From an uncultured SAR86 cluster bacterium (GTDB lineage: Bacteria; Pseudomonadota; Gammaproteobacteria; Magnimaribacterales; Magnimaribacteraceae), in contig CACAGI010000004.1 of the NCBI GenBank assembly GCA_902532015.1, forward strand, positions 1 through 64,000: a stretch of 64,000 nt of DNA. Direction: 5' to 3'. The position numbers and the translations under genes were made by a program. Positions 27,962 to 36,504 of the stretch are shown here, piece after piece. Numbering within the stretch: the stretch's first letter is position 1; every line of letters begins with the position of its first letter. A model generated the notes under the pieces. It was not told the DNA's origin. It saw nothing but the letters and a program-made list of their open reading frames with translations, and made no database searches.

Positions 27962-28744
27962 ATGGATAAAAGCCTACTATTTGATATAGATTCAGCTGTA
28001 GCTCTTTTAACAATTAACGATGAACCATATAACCGAATGTCTTTGGACTTTATGGATGAATTGGAAATTGCTGTAAAAGAGGTTGCTTCGAATAAAGATA
28101 TAAGAGCTGTTGTACTTACTTCAGCAGGCCTCGAAAATTTTTCTGTTGGCATGAATTTAAAACAGTTTCCGGAGGGCGTAAAAAAATTTGGAAGTGCAGA
28201 TGCTCTGTTTAACCAACGTTTAAAAGTTATCTCAGAAATAGAAAATATGAATAAACCTTGGATAGTTACTATGTTTGGCTATTGCCTCGGGGGAGGTCTA
28301 GAAATACCTTTGGGTTGCCATTTTCGTCTCGCTGCAACAGAAAATGCTCAAATAGGATTACCGGAATTAGATCTTGGAGCCGTACCTGCTTGGGGAGGAA
28401 GTGCTAGACTTACTAAATGTGTTGGCGAGCAACATGCATTGGATATGATTCTTCGTTCAAAGAAGATCTCTGGATCTAGAGCTTTAGAAATTGGCTTGGT
28501 ACATGAACTTTGGCCATTGGAAGAACTTAAATCAGCCGCAATCTCTCTTGCTCATGAGTTGGCTTCACAACCAGCCAAAGCTGTGGAAAGTATGATGAAA
28601 GTACTTGTAAATAGTTCTGATCGTGAATTAGAGGAATTATTGAAAGCTGAACGTCAAGCTGTAAAAGACAATAGTGGAACAAAAGATTCTCAAGAAGGAA
28701 TGGCAGCTTTTATGGAAAAAAGAAAACCTTTATTTAACCAATAA
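27962..28744 (+). CDS. Enoyl-CoA hydratase/isomerase family protein
   Basis: A 260-residue crotonase-fold protein. The oxyanion-hole segments are LENFSVGMNLKQF (near residue 60) and CLGGGLEIPLGCHFRLA (near residue 107), and the second-glutamate region is GLPELDLGAVPAWGG. The ribosome site GGGAGA lies 8 bases before ATG. It is the last gene of the cluster that starts at 23602. The reaction may be hydration, isomerisation or hydrolysis of an acyl-CoA. Confidence 0.88.
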   Translation: MDKSLLFDIDSAVALLTINDEPYNRMSLDFMDELEIAVKEVASNKDIRAVVLTSAGLENFSVGMNLKQFPEGVKKFGSADALFNQRLKVISEIENMNKPWIVTMFGYCLGGGLEIPLGCHFRLAATENAQIGLPELDLGAVPAWGGSARLTKCVGEQHALDMILRSKKISGSRALEIGLVHELWPLEELKSAAISLAHELASQPAKAVESMMKVLVNSSDRELEELLKAERQAVKDNSGTKDSQEGMAAFMEKRKPLFNQ

Positions 28745-28842
28745 AAATAGCTGATGCCCTAGTAAGAATTATTTCTAAGGTTTGAGATTGAATAAGATAA
28801 TTTCAACAATTAATTCTAAATGGTTTTTTTTGATCATGTAGA

Positions 28843-28871
28843 TTGAAATAATGTTTACAAAATAGTATATT
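28843..28871 (+). promoter_or_regulatory. Proteorhodopsin promoter
   Basis: TTGAAA at 28843-28848 and TATATT at 28866-28871 are separated by 17 bases, an almost ideal sigma-70 layout. Transcription would begin near 28878, leaving a leader of about 113 bases before the proteorhodopsin ATG. Confidence 0.6.
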
Positions 28872-28877
28872 TTTCTG

Positions 28878-28990
28878 ATCTGTCTTGCTGAATTAGACGA
28901 AATTACCGGACACGGTTTTCTAGGATGAAGATTCGGACGCCCAGATATAGGAACTTGTGGTCGTTTATTAATTAAATTAAAGGGTGTGAA
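28878..28990 (+). other. Proteorhodopsin leader with a GC-rich island
   Basis: The 246-base gap before the rhodopsin gene contains no gene. The part after the promoter includes a GC-rich stretch (28907-28943) unlike the AT-rich surroundings. It has a short hairpin ACCG-GACA-CGGT at 28906-28917 and a related CGGAC at 28934-28938. ATCTG at 28878-28882 could pair with CAGAT near 28942. Structure is possible but weak. Confidence 0.35.
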
Positions 28991-29737
28991 ATGAAATCAA
29001 TTTTAATTCTTTGTAGTTTAGTAGCTACACCAATATATGCAGCTAGTGGGGGAGATCTAGATACTAATGATTTTGTAGGTATTTCTTTCTGGCTTGTTAC
29101 AGCAGCTATGTTAGCTGCAACAGTTTTCTTCTTTATGGAAAGAAGTAGCGTTGAAGGTAAGTGGAAAACTTCTTTAACAATAGCAGGACTAATTTGTGGT
29201 ATTGCTTTTTGGCATTATCTTTACATGAGAGGAGTGTGGGTAGAAACAGGTGAAACTCCAACAGTTTTTAGATATATAGATTGGCTTTTAACAGTGCCTC
29301 TTCAGATGGTAGAGTTCTATTTGATCTTGGCAGCTGTAACTGTAGTCGCTGCATCACTTTTCTGGAAGCTTTTTGTCGGTGCTTTGATTATGCTTATCTT
29401 TGGTTATATGGGAGAAGCAGGTTTAATGAGTGCTTTGCCAGCTTTCGTTATAGGCGTTCTCGCATGGCTATATATGATTTATGTTCTGTGGTTTGAAGAA
29501 GGAAGGGCAGCTGTGAACACAACAAGCGCGTCTGTTCAAACAGCTTACAATACAATGATGTGGATCATAATAGTCGGTTGGGCAATTTATCCTGCAGGCT
29601 ATATTTTCGGTTATCTTCTGGGCACAGTTGATTCTAGTTCGCTTAATTTAATTTATAACTTAGCAGATTTTGTAAATAAAATACTATTTGGTGTTGTTAT
29701 TTGGAAAGCAGCTATAGACGATAAACAAACAGCGTAA
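28991..29737 (+). CDS. Proteorhodopsin, blue-absorbing type
   Basis: A 248-residue seven-helix retinal protein that pumps protons outward in light. A signal peptide covers about residues 1-17. All key residues stand at the classic positions: His75 (AFWHYLY), proton acceptor Asp97 (RYIDWLL), proton donor Glu108, and the retinal Lys230 in DFVNKILFG. Residue 105 is Gln (VPLQMVE), the known spectral switch to blue light; Leu there gives green. It is a single-gene unit with its own promoter and a strong terminator. No retinal-synthesis genes (crt, blh) are in the window. Confidence 0.97.
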   Translation: MKSILILCSLVATPIYAASGGDLDTNDFVGISFWLVTAAMLAATVFFFMERSSVEGKWKTSLTIAGLICGIAFWHYLYMRGVWVETGETPTVFRYIDWLLTVPLQMVEFYLILAAVTVVAASLFWKLFVGALIMLIFGYMGEAGLMSALPAFVIGVLAWLYMIYVLWFEEGRAAVNTTSASVQTAYNTMMWIIIVGWAIYPAGYIFGYLLGTVDSSSLNLIYNLADFVNKILFGVVIWKAAIDDKQTA

Positions 29738-29751
29738 AGATAAACAAGAAG

Positions 29752-29783
29752 AAAAGAGGACTTAGGTCCTCTTTTTCTTTTTT
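29752..29783 (+). terminator. Rho-independent terminator of proteorhodopsin
   Basis: A perfect stem (AAAAGAGGAC with GTCCTCTTTT) closed by a four-base loop TTAG at 29762-29765, followed by a T-rich run to 29783. It begins 15 bases after the proteorhodopsin stop. Confidence 0.9.
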
Positions 29784-29913
29784 AGCCTACAGAAAAGAAA
29801 CCATTACCCAAGTTTTACAATATTTAAAGATAGTTGCATTTAAACCAGATGGTTGGAATCCAAACTTCAAAGGTTAAAGAGTTAAAAATCAAATTTAAAT
29901 AGAGGAGATTCTT

Positions 29914-30156
29914 ATGATTGAAAATTTTCTACAGTACGGCCAGTGGGTGATCTTAGTTTTAAGTATTTTAAGTTTATATTTGGTAAGTTCTGTAAAACAT
30001 GAAACGAGATTAAATGGTTATTTACTTACAGGGGTAAGCAGGTTTGCTGGAGCTAGCGTATTTATTTTTGTAGATTTATATGCTTTTGTTATAGCTAATT
30101 TAATTCAGACCTACATAGCTTTTAAAGGCTATATCAACAATAAAAAAAGAGGGTAA
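29914..30156 (+). CDS. Small integral membrane protein, unknown
   Basis: An 80-residue protein with a good ribosome site (GAGGAG 8 bases before ATG). Three hydrophobic segments are visible at about residues 8-25, 38-54 and 55-70, with basic residues at the end (KKRG). The layout resembles half-transporter proteins such as SemiSWEET or PnuC-like fragments, but no clear motif supports either. It lies between proteorhodopsin and a purine permease, behind the terminator, so it is probably transcribed separately. Confidence 0.6.
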   Translation: MIENFLQYGQWVILVLSILSLYLVSSVKHETRLNGYLLTGVSRFAGASVFIFVDLYAFVIANLIQTYIAFKGYINNKKRG

Positions 30157-30186
30157 TAAAAGAAAGTCTTAATTAAATTTGGAAGG

Positions 30187-31485
30187 TTATAAAAAGATAA
30201 ATTTAGCAACAAAAATTATAGTTAAGAACCATGCTCCAGAGGATATATTCTTTATTTCTCCAATAAAAATTTTGATTGCTACATAAGCTAAAAAACCTAA
30301 AGCTATACCATTTGCTATTGAAAAAGTTAAAGGGATCATAACTATAATTACTAATGCAGGTAACAACTCTGATTTATCTTCCCAGTTTAAACTTTCCATC
30401 CCACTTAACATTAATATAGCTACATAGATAAGTGCTCCAGAAGTTGCATACGCTGGAATAACTGAAGCAATTGGAGATAAGAACGTAGATAATAGAAATA
30501 AAATTCCCACCACTACCGCAGTTAAACCAGTTCTTCCCCCTGCCTCAATTCCTGCAGAGCTTTCTACATAACTTGTCACAGGAGCACATCCTAAGAAGGA
30601 ACCAAAAACACTGGAACCACTATCTGTCTTCAAGGCTTTATCAAGGTCCTTAATATTTCCAGAATCTTCAATAAATTTTGCCCTTGTCGCGACTCCAAAC
30701 AGAGTTCCTGCAGTATCAAACAAATTCACGAATAAAAAAGAAACGATAATGCTTAACATGCCAATTTCTAACGCACCGACGATATCAAGTCTAAATAGGA
30801 CAGGAGAGATATCAGGAGGTATAGCAAATACTCCATTGAATTCAATTAAATTAAATATGACACTGAGCATTGTTATTGAAAGTATTCCTATAATAATTGC
30901 ACCAGGAATATTCCTAATGGCAAGGATGGAGATAAGAAGAAAACCTATTCCTGCCAAAAAAGTGCTTGGTTCTGTAAAGTCTCCTAGACTAAGAAATGTA
31001 GCTCCATTGGCAACGATTATTCCACCATTCTTTAGGCCAATAAATCCTATAAAAAGGCCTACTCCAGCACCCATGGCTATCCTTAGATTCAAAGGAATAC
31101 TATCCAGCATCCATCTTCTCAATGGTGTTATGCTCATTAGAAAAAATAAAATACCTGCTATAAAAACAGCTCCTAAGGCTACTTCCCATGAATAACCCAT
31201 TTCACCAACAACTGTATAAGTAAAAAATGCATTTAGACCCATACCTGGAGCTAAGCCTACAGGCCAATTTGCATAGAGCCCCATAAATAGGCATGCTAAC
31301 GAAGCAGCTAAGCAAGTTCCTACAAAAATAGCACCATGATCCATTCCTGACTCGGCCATCATTTGAGGATTTACAAAAATAATATAAGCCATAGTTATAA
31401 AAGTAGTCACTCCTGCTATCAGTTCCTTTTGCAGTGAACTACCATTATTTTCAATCTCAAAAAATTTTTCTAAGAATACTTTCAT
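30187..31485 (-). CDS. NCS2/AzgA-family purine permease
   Basis: A 432-residue transporter with about 12-14 hydrophobic segments. Landmarks of the AzgA branch are TTFITMAYIIFVNP at the start, APGMGLNAFFTYTV near residue 80, and the sodium/substrate region FLFVNLFDTAGTLFGVA (about 255) and SYVESSAGIEAGGRTGLTA (about 310). Members carry adenine, guanine or hypoxanthine with protons. Phosphoribosyltransferase genes at 34111 and 48870 could trap the imported bases. It is divergent from the TonB receptor gene. Confidence 0.9.
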   Translation of the reverse strand: MKVFLEKFFEIENNGSSLQKELIAGVTTFITMAYIIFVNPQMMAESGMDHGAIFVGTCLAASLACLFMGLYANWPVGLAPGMGLNAFFTYTVVGEMGYSWEVALGAVFIAGILFFLMSITPLRRWMLDSIPLNLRIAMGAGVGLFIGFIGLKNGGIIVANGATFLSLGDFTEPSTFLAGIGFLLISILAIRNIPGAIIIGILSITMLSVIFNLIEFNGVFAIPPDISPVLFRLDIVGALEIGMLSIIVSFLFVNLFDTAGTLFGVATRAKFIEDSGNIKDLDKALKTDSGSSVFGSFLGCAPVTSYVESSAGIEAGGRTGLTAVVVGILFLLSTFLSPIASVIPAYATSGALIYVAILMLSGMESLNWEDKSELLPALVIIVMIPLTFSIANGIALGFLAYVAIKIFIGEIKNISSGAWFLTIIFVAKFIFL

Positions 31486-31536
31486 GTTTTATATATGTGT
31501 GCTGCTTACTCTAAAGATTTCTAATGTAGTTTCTAT

Positions 31537-31595
31537 AAAAAATTTACAAAAAAAGTAAATTTAAGTAAAAAAAGTGCAAATTTAGTGCAAAAAAA
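31537..31595. promoter_or_regulatory. A-tract and inverted/direct-repeat region between permease and TonB receptor
   Basis: The 199-base divergent gap holds four A-tracts centred near 31540, 31551, 31570 and 31592, roughly in phase with the helix. It also has an inverted repeat AAATTTAC/GTAAATTT (31540-31547 and 31555-31562) and a direct repeat AGTGCAAA at 31573-31580 and 31584-31591, 11 bases apart. Bent DNA or a regulator site is plausible. Confidence 0.4.
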
Positions 31596-31627
31596 TTAAA
31601 AATTAGCTCTTTTATTTGGCATATGTA

Positions 31628-31655
31628 TTGCAGGTATTTTGAGTAACTGTATTAT
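31628..31655 (+). promoter_or_regulatory. Promoter of the TonB-dependent receptor gene
   Basis: TTGCAG at 31628-31633 and TATTAT at 31650-31655 are spaced by 16 bases. Transcription would begin near 31662, giving a short leader with the ribosome site AAGGA at 31675-31679. Confidence 0.5.
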
Positions 31656-31684
31656 GTATTTTTAGTTGCAAGACAAGGATAAAA

Positions 31685-34027
31685 ATGAAATTATTTAGGT
31701 ATTCTTTAGAATCTTTCCCTCTTTTTTCTTTTACTTTTCTTTTAGTTTTTTTAGTTAGCTTCAATATCTCATCTAACGATTTAGTTTTAGATGAAGTTAT
31801 TGTTACAGCAGAAAAAAGAACAGAAAGTCTTCAAGATGTTTCGAAGGCTGTTACAGCGTTAAGTAGCGATGATCTAGAAAGGAAAAATATAATAGACTTT
31901 GTTGGTCTAAGTGCCATTGCACCCGGGGTAACGGTTGCAAAAAATGAAGGTTATAAAACCATCATATCTATAAGAGGTGTTGGAGATGAAACTAATCAAA
32001 ATGCAATTGCTGCACCTTCTGTTGCTTTACATATGGACGGAATATTTATTGCGTCAAAATTTTCTCTTAGAACAGACTTCATAGATCTTGAAAGAATTGA
32101 GGTCTTAAGAGGTCCGCAAGGAACATTATTTGGGCAAAATTCAACTGGAGGAACTGTAAATGTAATAAGCACTCTACCCAGCTTTGATGAGACTGCGGGT
32201 AAGGTAGACTTAACTCTTGGAGATTATGATCTAACAAAAGCCAGGGGCGCGGTAAACATTCCTTTATCAAATAATATTGCAACACGTTTCTCTTGGGTCT
32301 CAACAGATCATGATGGTTTTTCTGAAAATCTGGAAAATGGTCAAGATTTAGACGATGCTTCACATACTAGTCTCAGATCTGATTGGCTTTTTGATTTAAG
32401 CGATACATCCAGTCTTAGATTATTTGCTCAATATTTTGAAGCTGAAAATAACGGTGCTGCAATGAAAGGTTTAGATGATCCAACTCCAGATCCAAGACAA
32501 CTTAGACAAGATACTCTCTCAGATTATGAGCTTAGTTCAGAGGTTTTTGCAGGTATTTTTAATTCTGATTTAGGCTTTGCAAATTTGAAAATTCTTGCAA
32601 GTATGCAAGAAGATGATATCTATGTTGTAAGAGATAACGATAGGCACAACTTTGGAGATGTTCATTTAGATGGTCCTATGAAGGGGTTTCCCTATAATAG
32701 AGCAGAATTTAGACCAGAAACTTCTTTGGTAGAGACAACAACTTTTGAAATAAACCTTATTTCTAACGAACCTCTATTCGGATCGGTCGACTGGATACTT
32801 GGTGCCTTCTATTTTGATCATGAGATAGAAAATAATATATACGAAGTAAAAGATGTTAATAATAATAAACAGGCTTCTTTGATGGATGGTCAGTTTACTC
32901 CCTATACCCATGCCCCAGTTTGCGCAACAAACCCATTTGAAGGAATTTGCTTTGCGGCTTATGACGCAGAACTTGGATTTGTTTCAGAAGCTTACCCATC
33001 TAGAGAATCTCAGTCTTTATATGGTCAGGCTACAGCTAATTTAAATGATACAGCAAGAGTAGTATTCGGGTTGAGGTATACAGAAGATGAATTTTCGAGT
33101 GATGTTACAAACTTCTTTGGTCTACAGAAATATTTAATTGAAGATGAATTAGATGAGACTACAGGAAGATTAGCTTTTGAGATGGATATGAATGAAGATA
33201 CCATGGTGTATGTTTCTTACACCAAAGGCTTTAAACCAGGTGGAAGTAATTTGACCTTTGGATATCCAATGGACAATGAAGGTTTTGGAGCAGCACCAGC
33301 TCCCCAATTAATCTTTCCTTTCTTTGATAGTGAGATGATAGATGCCTATGAATTAGGAATGAAATCTGATTTTTTAGATGGAAGGATGAGAGCTAACATT
33401 TCCGCGTTCAGTTATGATTATGAAAACTTACAATTCCAATCTACAGATCCTGATATTTATAGAGGCGGTGTTGCCAATATTCCAAAATCTGAGATGAAAG
33501 GAGTGGAATTGGAACTAATAGGTATCATCTCTGAGTCATGGTCTATGGATTTAAGGGTCGCATATCTAGATACAGAAATTACTTCTTCATATGAAGCTTT
33601 AGACAACCTTAAAGCCGAATTATATTTCTTTGGAGAAGAGCCAACTCGTTATTCTTTGAGAGAAAATATTCAAGGTAATAGTTTAGCTAAAAGTCCTGAA
33701 CTTACAGCCAATTTAGGCATTGAATATATTAGTGATACAAAATATGGTTTACTCACAACTGCTGCTGAATGGATTTATAGAGGAGACTTTCAACAAAGAG
33801 TTTTTAATAACCCTTTTGTAGATCAAGTTAACTCTTACTCTGTTTTGAATTTAACAGCAAGCTTGGATTTAGTTGATGACCAGTGGGGATTAGATTTTAT
33901 GATATTAAATGCTGGAGATAAGGACGGTATGAATTCCAGTATGACAGATGTTTTTGGAGTTGCAGGTACTGGAATAGAATATATTCCACCTAGACAGTAC
34001 ATGGGTAGATTGAGTTATAGCTTTTAA
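31685..34027 (+). CDS. TonB-dependent outer-membrane receptor
   Basis: A 780-residue receptor. A signal-like hydrophobic start is followed by the TonB box region (DEVIVTAEKR near residue 36), then the plug domain with SIRGVGDE and the signature RIEVLRGPQGTLFGQNSTGGTVNVIS split across residues 135-160. The C-terminal beta-barrel has the alternating pattern and ends in YMGRLSYSF, with the final Phe needed for barrel assembly. It imports a large or scarce substrate using proton motive force. The type is that of SAR86/sphingomonad receptors, with unknown ligand. Confidence 0.95.
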   Translation: MKLFRYSLESFPLFSFTFLLVFLVSFNISSNDLVLDEVIVTAEKRTESLQDVSKAVTALSSDDLERKNIIDFVGLSAIAPGVTVAKNEGYKTIISIRGVGDETNQNAIAAPSVALHMDGIFIASKFSLRTDFIDLERIEVLRGPQGTLFGQNSTGGTVNVISTLPSFDETAGKVDLTLGDYDLTKARGAVNIPLSNNIATRFSWVSTDHDGFSENLENGQDLDDASHTSLRSDWLFDLSDTSSLRLFAQYFEAENNGAAMKGLDDPTPDPRQLRQDTLSDYELSSEVFAGIFNSDLGFANLKILASMQEDDIYVVRDNDRHNFGDVHLDGPMKGFPYNRAEFRPETSLVETTTFEINLISNEPLFGSVDWILGAFYFDHEIENNIYEVKDVNNNKQASLMDGQFTPYTHAPVCATNPFEGICFAAYDAELGFVSEAYPSRESQSLYGQATANLNDTARVVFGLRYTEDEFSSDVTNFFGLQKYLIEDELDETTGRLAFEMDMNEDTMVYVSYTKGFKPGGSNLTFGYPMDNEGFGAAPAPQLIFPFFDSEMIDAYELGMKSDFLDGRMRANISAFSYDYENLQFQSTDPDIYRGGVANIPKSEMKGVELELIGIISESWSMDLRVAYLDTEITSSYEALDNLKAELYFFGEEPTRYSLRENIQGNSLAKSPELTANLGIEYISDTKYGLLTTAAEWIYRGDFQQRVFNNPFVDQVNSYSVLNLTASLDLVDDQWGLDFMILNAGDKDGMNSSMTDVFGVAGTGIEYIPPRQYMGRLSYSF

Positions 34028-34079
34028 AAAAAAGTATCTTTTAGAATAAGCCATACTTAGATTTTCGCTTTTTTGTACT

Positions 34080-34103
34080 ATGATACTCTTTAGGAAGTAT
34101 CAT
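34080..34103 (+). promoter_or_regulatory. Inverted repeat just upstream of the phosphoribosyltransferase gene
   Basis: ATGATACT (34080-34087) and AGTATCAT (34096-34103) form a perfect 8-base inverted repeat with an 8-base spacer. It ends directly before the ribosome site AAGG of the next gene (ATG 34111). It could be an operator or an RNA hairpin affecting translation. Confidence 0.45.
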
Positions 34104-34110
34104 AAGGCAG

Positions 34111-34692
34111 ATGGAAAAACACTTTATTGAATCTAGTCAGTTACTTGAAGACTCATTTGAGCTGGCTTGGAAAGTTTTTGAGAGCGGTTATCGTCCTAAT
34201 TATATAGTTGGTGTATGGAGAGGGGGTGCTCCAATAGGAATTGCTGTTCAGGAATTATTAGATGTACTGGGATTGGAGTCTGATCATATCGCAATAAGAA
34301 CTTCTTACTACTCTAGCTTAGGTAAGGCCAATAAACAGGTTATGGTTTACGGATTAAGCTATGTCATCAAAAAGTTAGAGTCCGAAGATTCTCTTTTAAT
34401 TGTTGATGATGTTTTTGATACAGGTAATTCAATTGAACAAGTTATCAAAGATATCGAAGAGGCCTGTAAGAAAAATACTCCCGATATTAAAATTGCAACA
34501 CCATACTTTAAACCAAATCAAAATAAGACCAATAGAAAACCAGATTACTTTATTCACGAAACAGATAAATGGTTAGTGTTTCCTCATGAATTAGAAGGGC
34601 TTTCTGCAGAGGAAATAATAGAAAATAAACCTGAGTTATCTAAAATAATAGAAAAAATCTTACCCGAAATACAGAAGGCCAATAAAAAGTAA
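34111..34692 (+). CDS. Phosphoribosyltransferase (hypoxanthine-type)
   Basis: A 193-residue PRTase. The PRPP-binding loop is LLIVDDVFDTGNS near residue 90, and VGVWRGGAPIGIAV near residue 29 is the substrate-side loop. It resembles hypoxanthine/xanthine-type PRTases, which join a purine base to PRPP, more than orotate or uracil enzymes. The C-terminal half (PDIKIATPYFKPNQNKTNRKPDY) is the hood region. Together with the AzgA permease it could salvage purines. Confidence 0.8.
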   Translation: MEKHFIESSQLLEDSFELAWKVFESGYRPNYIVGVWRGGAPIGIAVQELLDVLGLESDHIAIRTSYYSSLGKANKQVMVYGLSYVIKKLESEDSLLIVDDVFDTGNSIEQVIKDIEEACKKNTPDIKIATPYFKPNQNKTNRKPDYFIHETDKWLVFPHELEGLSAEEIIENKPELSKIIEKILPEIQKANKK

Positions 34693-34746
34693 GCTATTGC
34701 CCTAAAAGTATTGATTTAGTTAAATTTCTTCGATATAACGTATCAT

Positions 34747-35316
34747 ATGAAAACTATAAAACTTAGGGTAAAAAAAGTATTCTTGATGGCAACCTTCTTT
34801 TCAACTTCTCTTATTTTTTCATATGAAGAGGCGCCATATAAAATTGTAAAAGAATCTGAAAAATTTGAGGTGCGTTTTTATGATGAGAGGCTTGTTGTTC
34901 AGACAGTTTATGGAGAGCAAAACGGTGGTTTTAGAAAACTATTTAATTACATCTCTGGATCAAACCAAGATTCTGAAAAGATAGCCATGACAATCCCTGT
35001 AACCCAGTCCAATTCAGGAGAAGGAATGGTCATGCAATTTTATTTACCTTCTAGGTTTGATAAAACAAATACTCCTTTACCCAAAGATGATTCACTGGAG
35101 ATATCCTCTATAGATGCTGGCCATTACGCTGTAATTAGCTTTTCTGGAAGATCAAATGAAAAAAACTTTAAAAAATACTCCAAGATACTTAAAGAAGAGT
35201 TAGATGATAATAATATTAAAATTATAGGCCCTTCAATCAAAGCTACTTATAACGGACCGTTTACGCTTCCTCGTTTTAGAAGAAATGAGAGTATGTATCT
35301 AGTAAATTGGAATTAG
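34747..35316 (+). CDS. SOUL-family heme-binding protein
   Basis: A 189-residue protein with an N-terminal signal peptide (basic start, FLMATFFSTSLIFS), so likely periplasmic. The SOUL domain is clear: EEAPYKIVKESEKFEVRFY, then GFRKLFNYISG, EKIAMTIPVTQ and a C-terminal GPFTLPRFRRNESMYLV. SOUL proteins bind heme or tetrapyrroles. Its ligand here is not known. It is followed by a serine hydrolase gene after one base. Confidence 0.88.
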   Translation: MKTIKLRVKKVFLMATFFSTSLIFSYEEAPYKIVKESEKFEVRFYDERLVVQTVYGEQNGGFRKLFNYISGSNQDSEKIAMTIPVTQSNSGEGMVMQFYLPSRFDKTNTPLPKDDSLEISSIDAGHYAVISFSGRSNEKNFKKYSKILKEELDDNNIKIIGPSIKATYNGPFTLPRFRRNESMYLVNWN

Positions 35317-35317
35317 A

Positions 35318-36469
35318 ATGTCAGATTTTAATCCTAAGAATTGGTTAAATGCACCCATCAATAAAACTAGTTTTCAAAAGGTTGAATCTTTATTTGAAAC
35401 CATAAGATTAAAGAGAAACCCCGAAGAACCGTCAGAGCTACCTCTGAAACTTAGCGCAATTGATTCTATAAAAATACAAGACATAGAAGGCAGATCTCAA
35501 TCTTTAGATGAAATGCTTCTTTCCACTCATACCGATGCCTTTTTAGTTCTAAAAGGAGGAGAGATAATATTTGAAGAATACTTCAATGGAATGAAACCAG
35601 AAAGTGTACATTTAATGAATTCAATTACTAAGTCCTTTATAGGAATGTTAGCCGGGATTCTTGCAAGCAAAGGGGTTTTTGATATTAAAGATAAGGTAAC
35701 TAAATATGTTCCTGAACTTGGTGATGGAGCCTTTTCTGATACAACTATACAAAGCGCTTTAGACATGTCTGCCGCTGTTAGATTTGAAGAAAATTATGAT
35801 GAGCCTTTTTGTGATTTTTGGAAAGAAGCATCTGTCGTTGGATGGCGACCTGACTTAGTAGATGAGAATTCTCCAAAATCATTGCTCGACTTTGCCCTGT
35901 CTTTAAAAGAAAAAGAACAAGAAGAAATTGCTGGATATCACTATCGTTCAGTATTAACTAATGTAATGGGAATGGTTATAGAAAGAGCAACAAATAAAAA
36001 AATACAGGACCTTTTAGAAGAACATATATGGCATAAATTAAAAACTGAGCAGGACGCTGTTTTGGTTGTGGATCGAGTAGGCCTTCCTTTTACAGGGGCA
36101 GGAATGAATGCATGTGCAAGAGATTTAGCAAGATTTGGTCAAATGATTTTAAATGATGGACTCCATCAAGGAGAGCAAATAGTGCCTAAGGATTGGATAG
36201 ATTCAACAAGAATGGTAGAAGATGCTTATAGAGACCGCTTTGCTAATTCAGATCATGGAGAAATGCTACCAGGAGGTCATTATAAAAATTACATGTGGGT
36301 AGCCAATCCAGAAGAAATGATGTGTATTGGTATCTATGGACAGACTATACACATAAATAGAAATACAGGCGTTGTAATAGTTAAATTCTCTTCATTCCCT
36401 GACCCGGCTGATGAACTTATGTTTGCTAATACTTTCATATTACTATCTTCAGTTTCTATCTCTGCCTAG
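35318..36469 (+). CDS. Serine hydrolase of the beta-lactamase class C / 6-aminohexanoate-dimer hydrolase type
   Basis: A 383-residue penicillin-binding-like hydrolase. The nucleophile motif is SITKSFIGMLAG (Ser-x-x-Lys near residue 104), the second motif is the Tyr in YHYRSVLTN (about residue 209), and the C-terminal strand has HINRNTGVVIVKFSS. This matches the NylB-like branch, which hydrolyses amides or esters, rather than true resistance beta-lactamases. No signal peptide. It starts one base after the SOUL gene stop. Confidence 0.85.
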   Translation: MSDFNPKNWLNAPINKTSFQKVESLFETIRLKRNPEEPSELPLKLSAIDSIKIQDIEGRSQSLDEMLLSTHTDAFLVLKGGEIIFEEYFNGMKPESVHLMNSITKSFIGMLAGILASKGVFDIKDKVTKYVPELGDGAFSDTTIQSALDMSAAVRFEENYDEPFCDFWKEASVVGWRPDLVDENSPKSLLDFALSLKEKEQEEIAGYHYRSVLTNVMGMVIERATNKKIQDLLEEHIWHKLKTEQDAVLVVDRVGLPFTGAGMNACARDLARFGQMILNDGLHQGEQIVPKDWIDSTRMVEDAYRDRFANSDHGEMLPGGHYKNYMWVANPEEMMCIGIYGQTIHINRNTGVVIVKFSSFPDPADELMFANTFILLSSVSISA

Positions 36470-36504
36470 AAATTATATTTGATATGAATAATAAAGGAGA
36501 AACT

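Noticed and set aside
30749-31195. A 148-codon open frame opposite the purine permease gene
   Set aside because: It lies antisense to the conserved AzgA frame, its composition (Ile/Pro-rich) is that of a reversed membrane gene, and it has no family pattern.
35318-36469. A true beta-lactamase resistance gene
   Set aside because: No signal peptide, and the motifs match the NylB-like hydrolase branch rather than AmpC.
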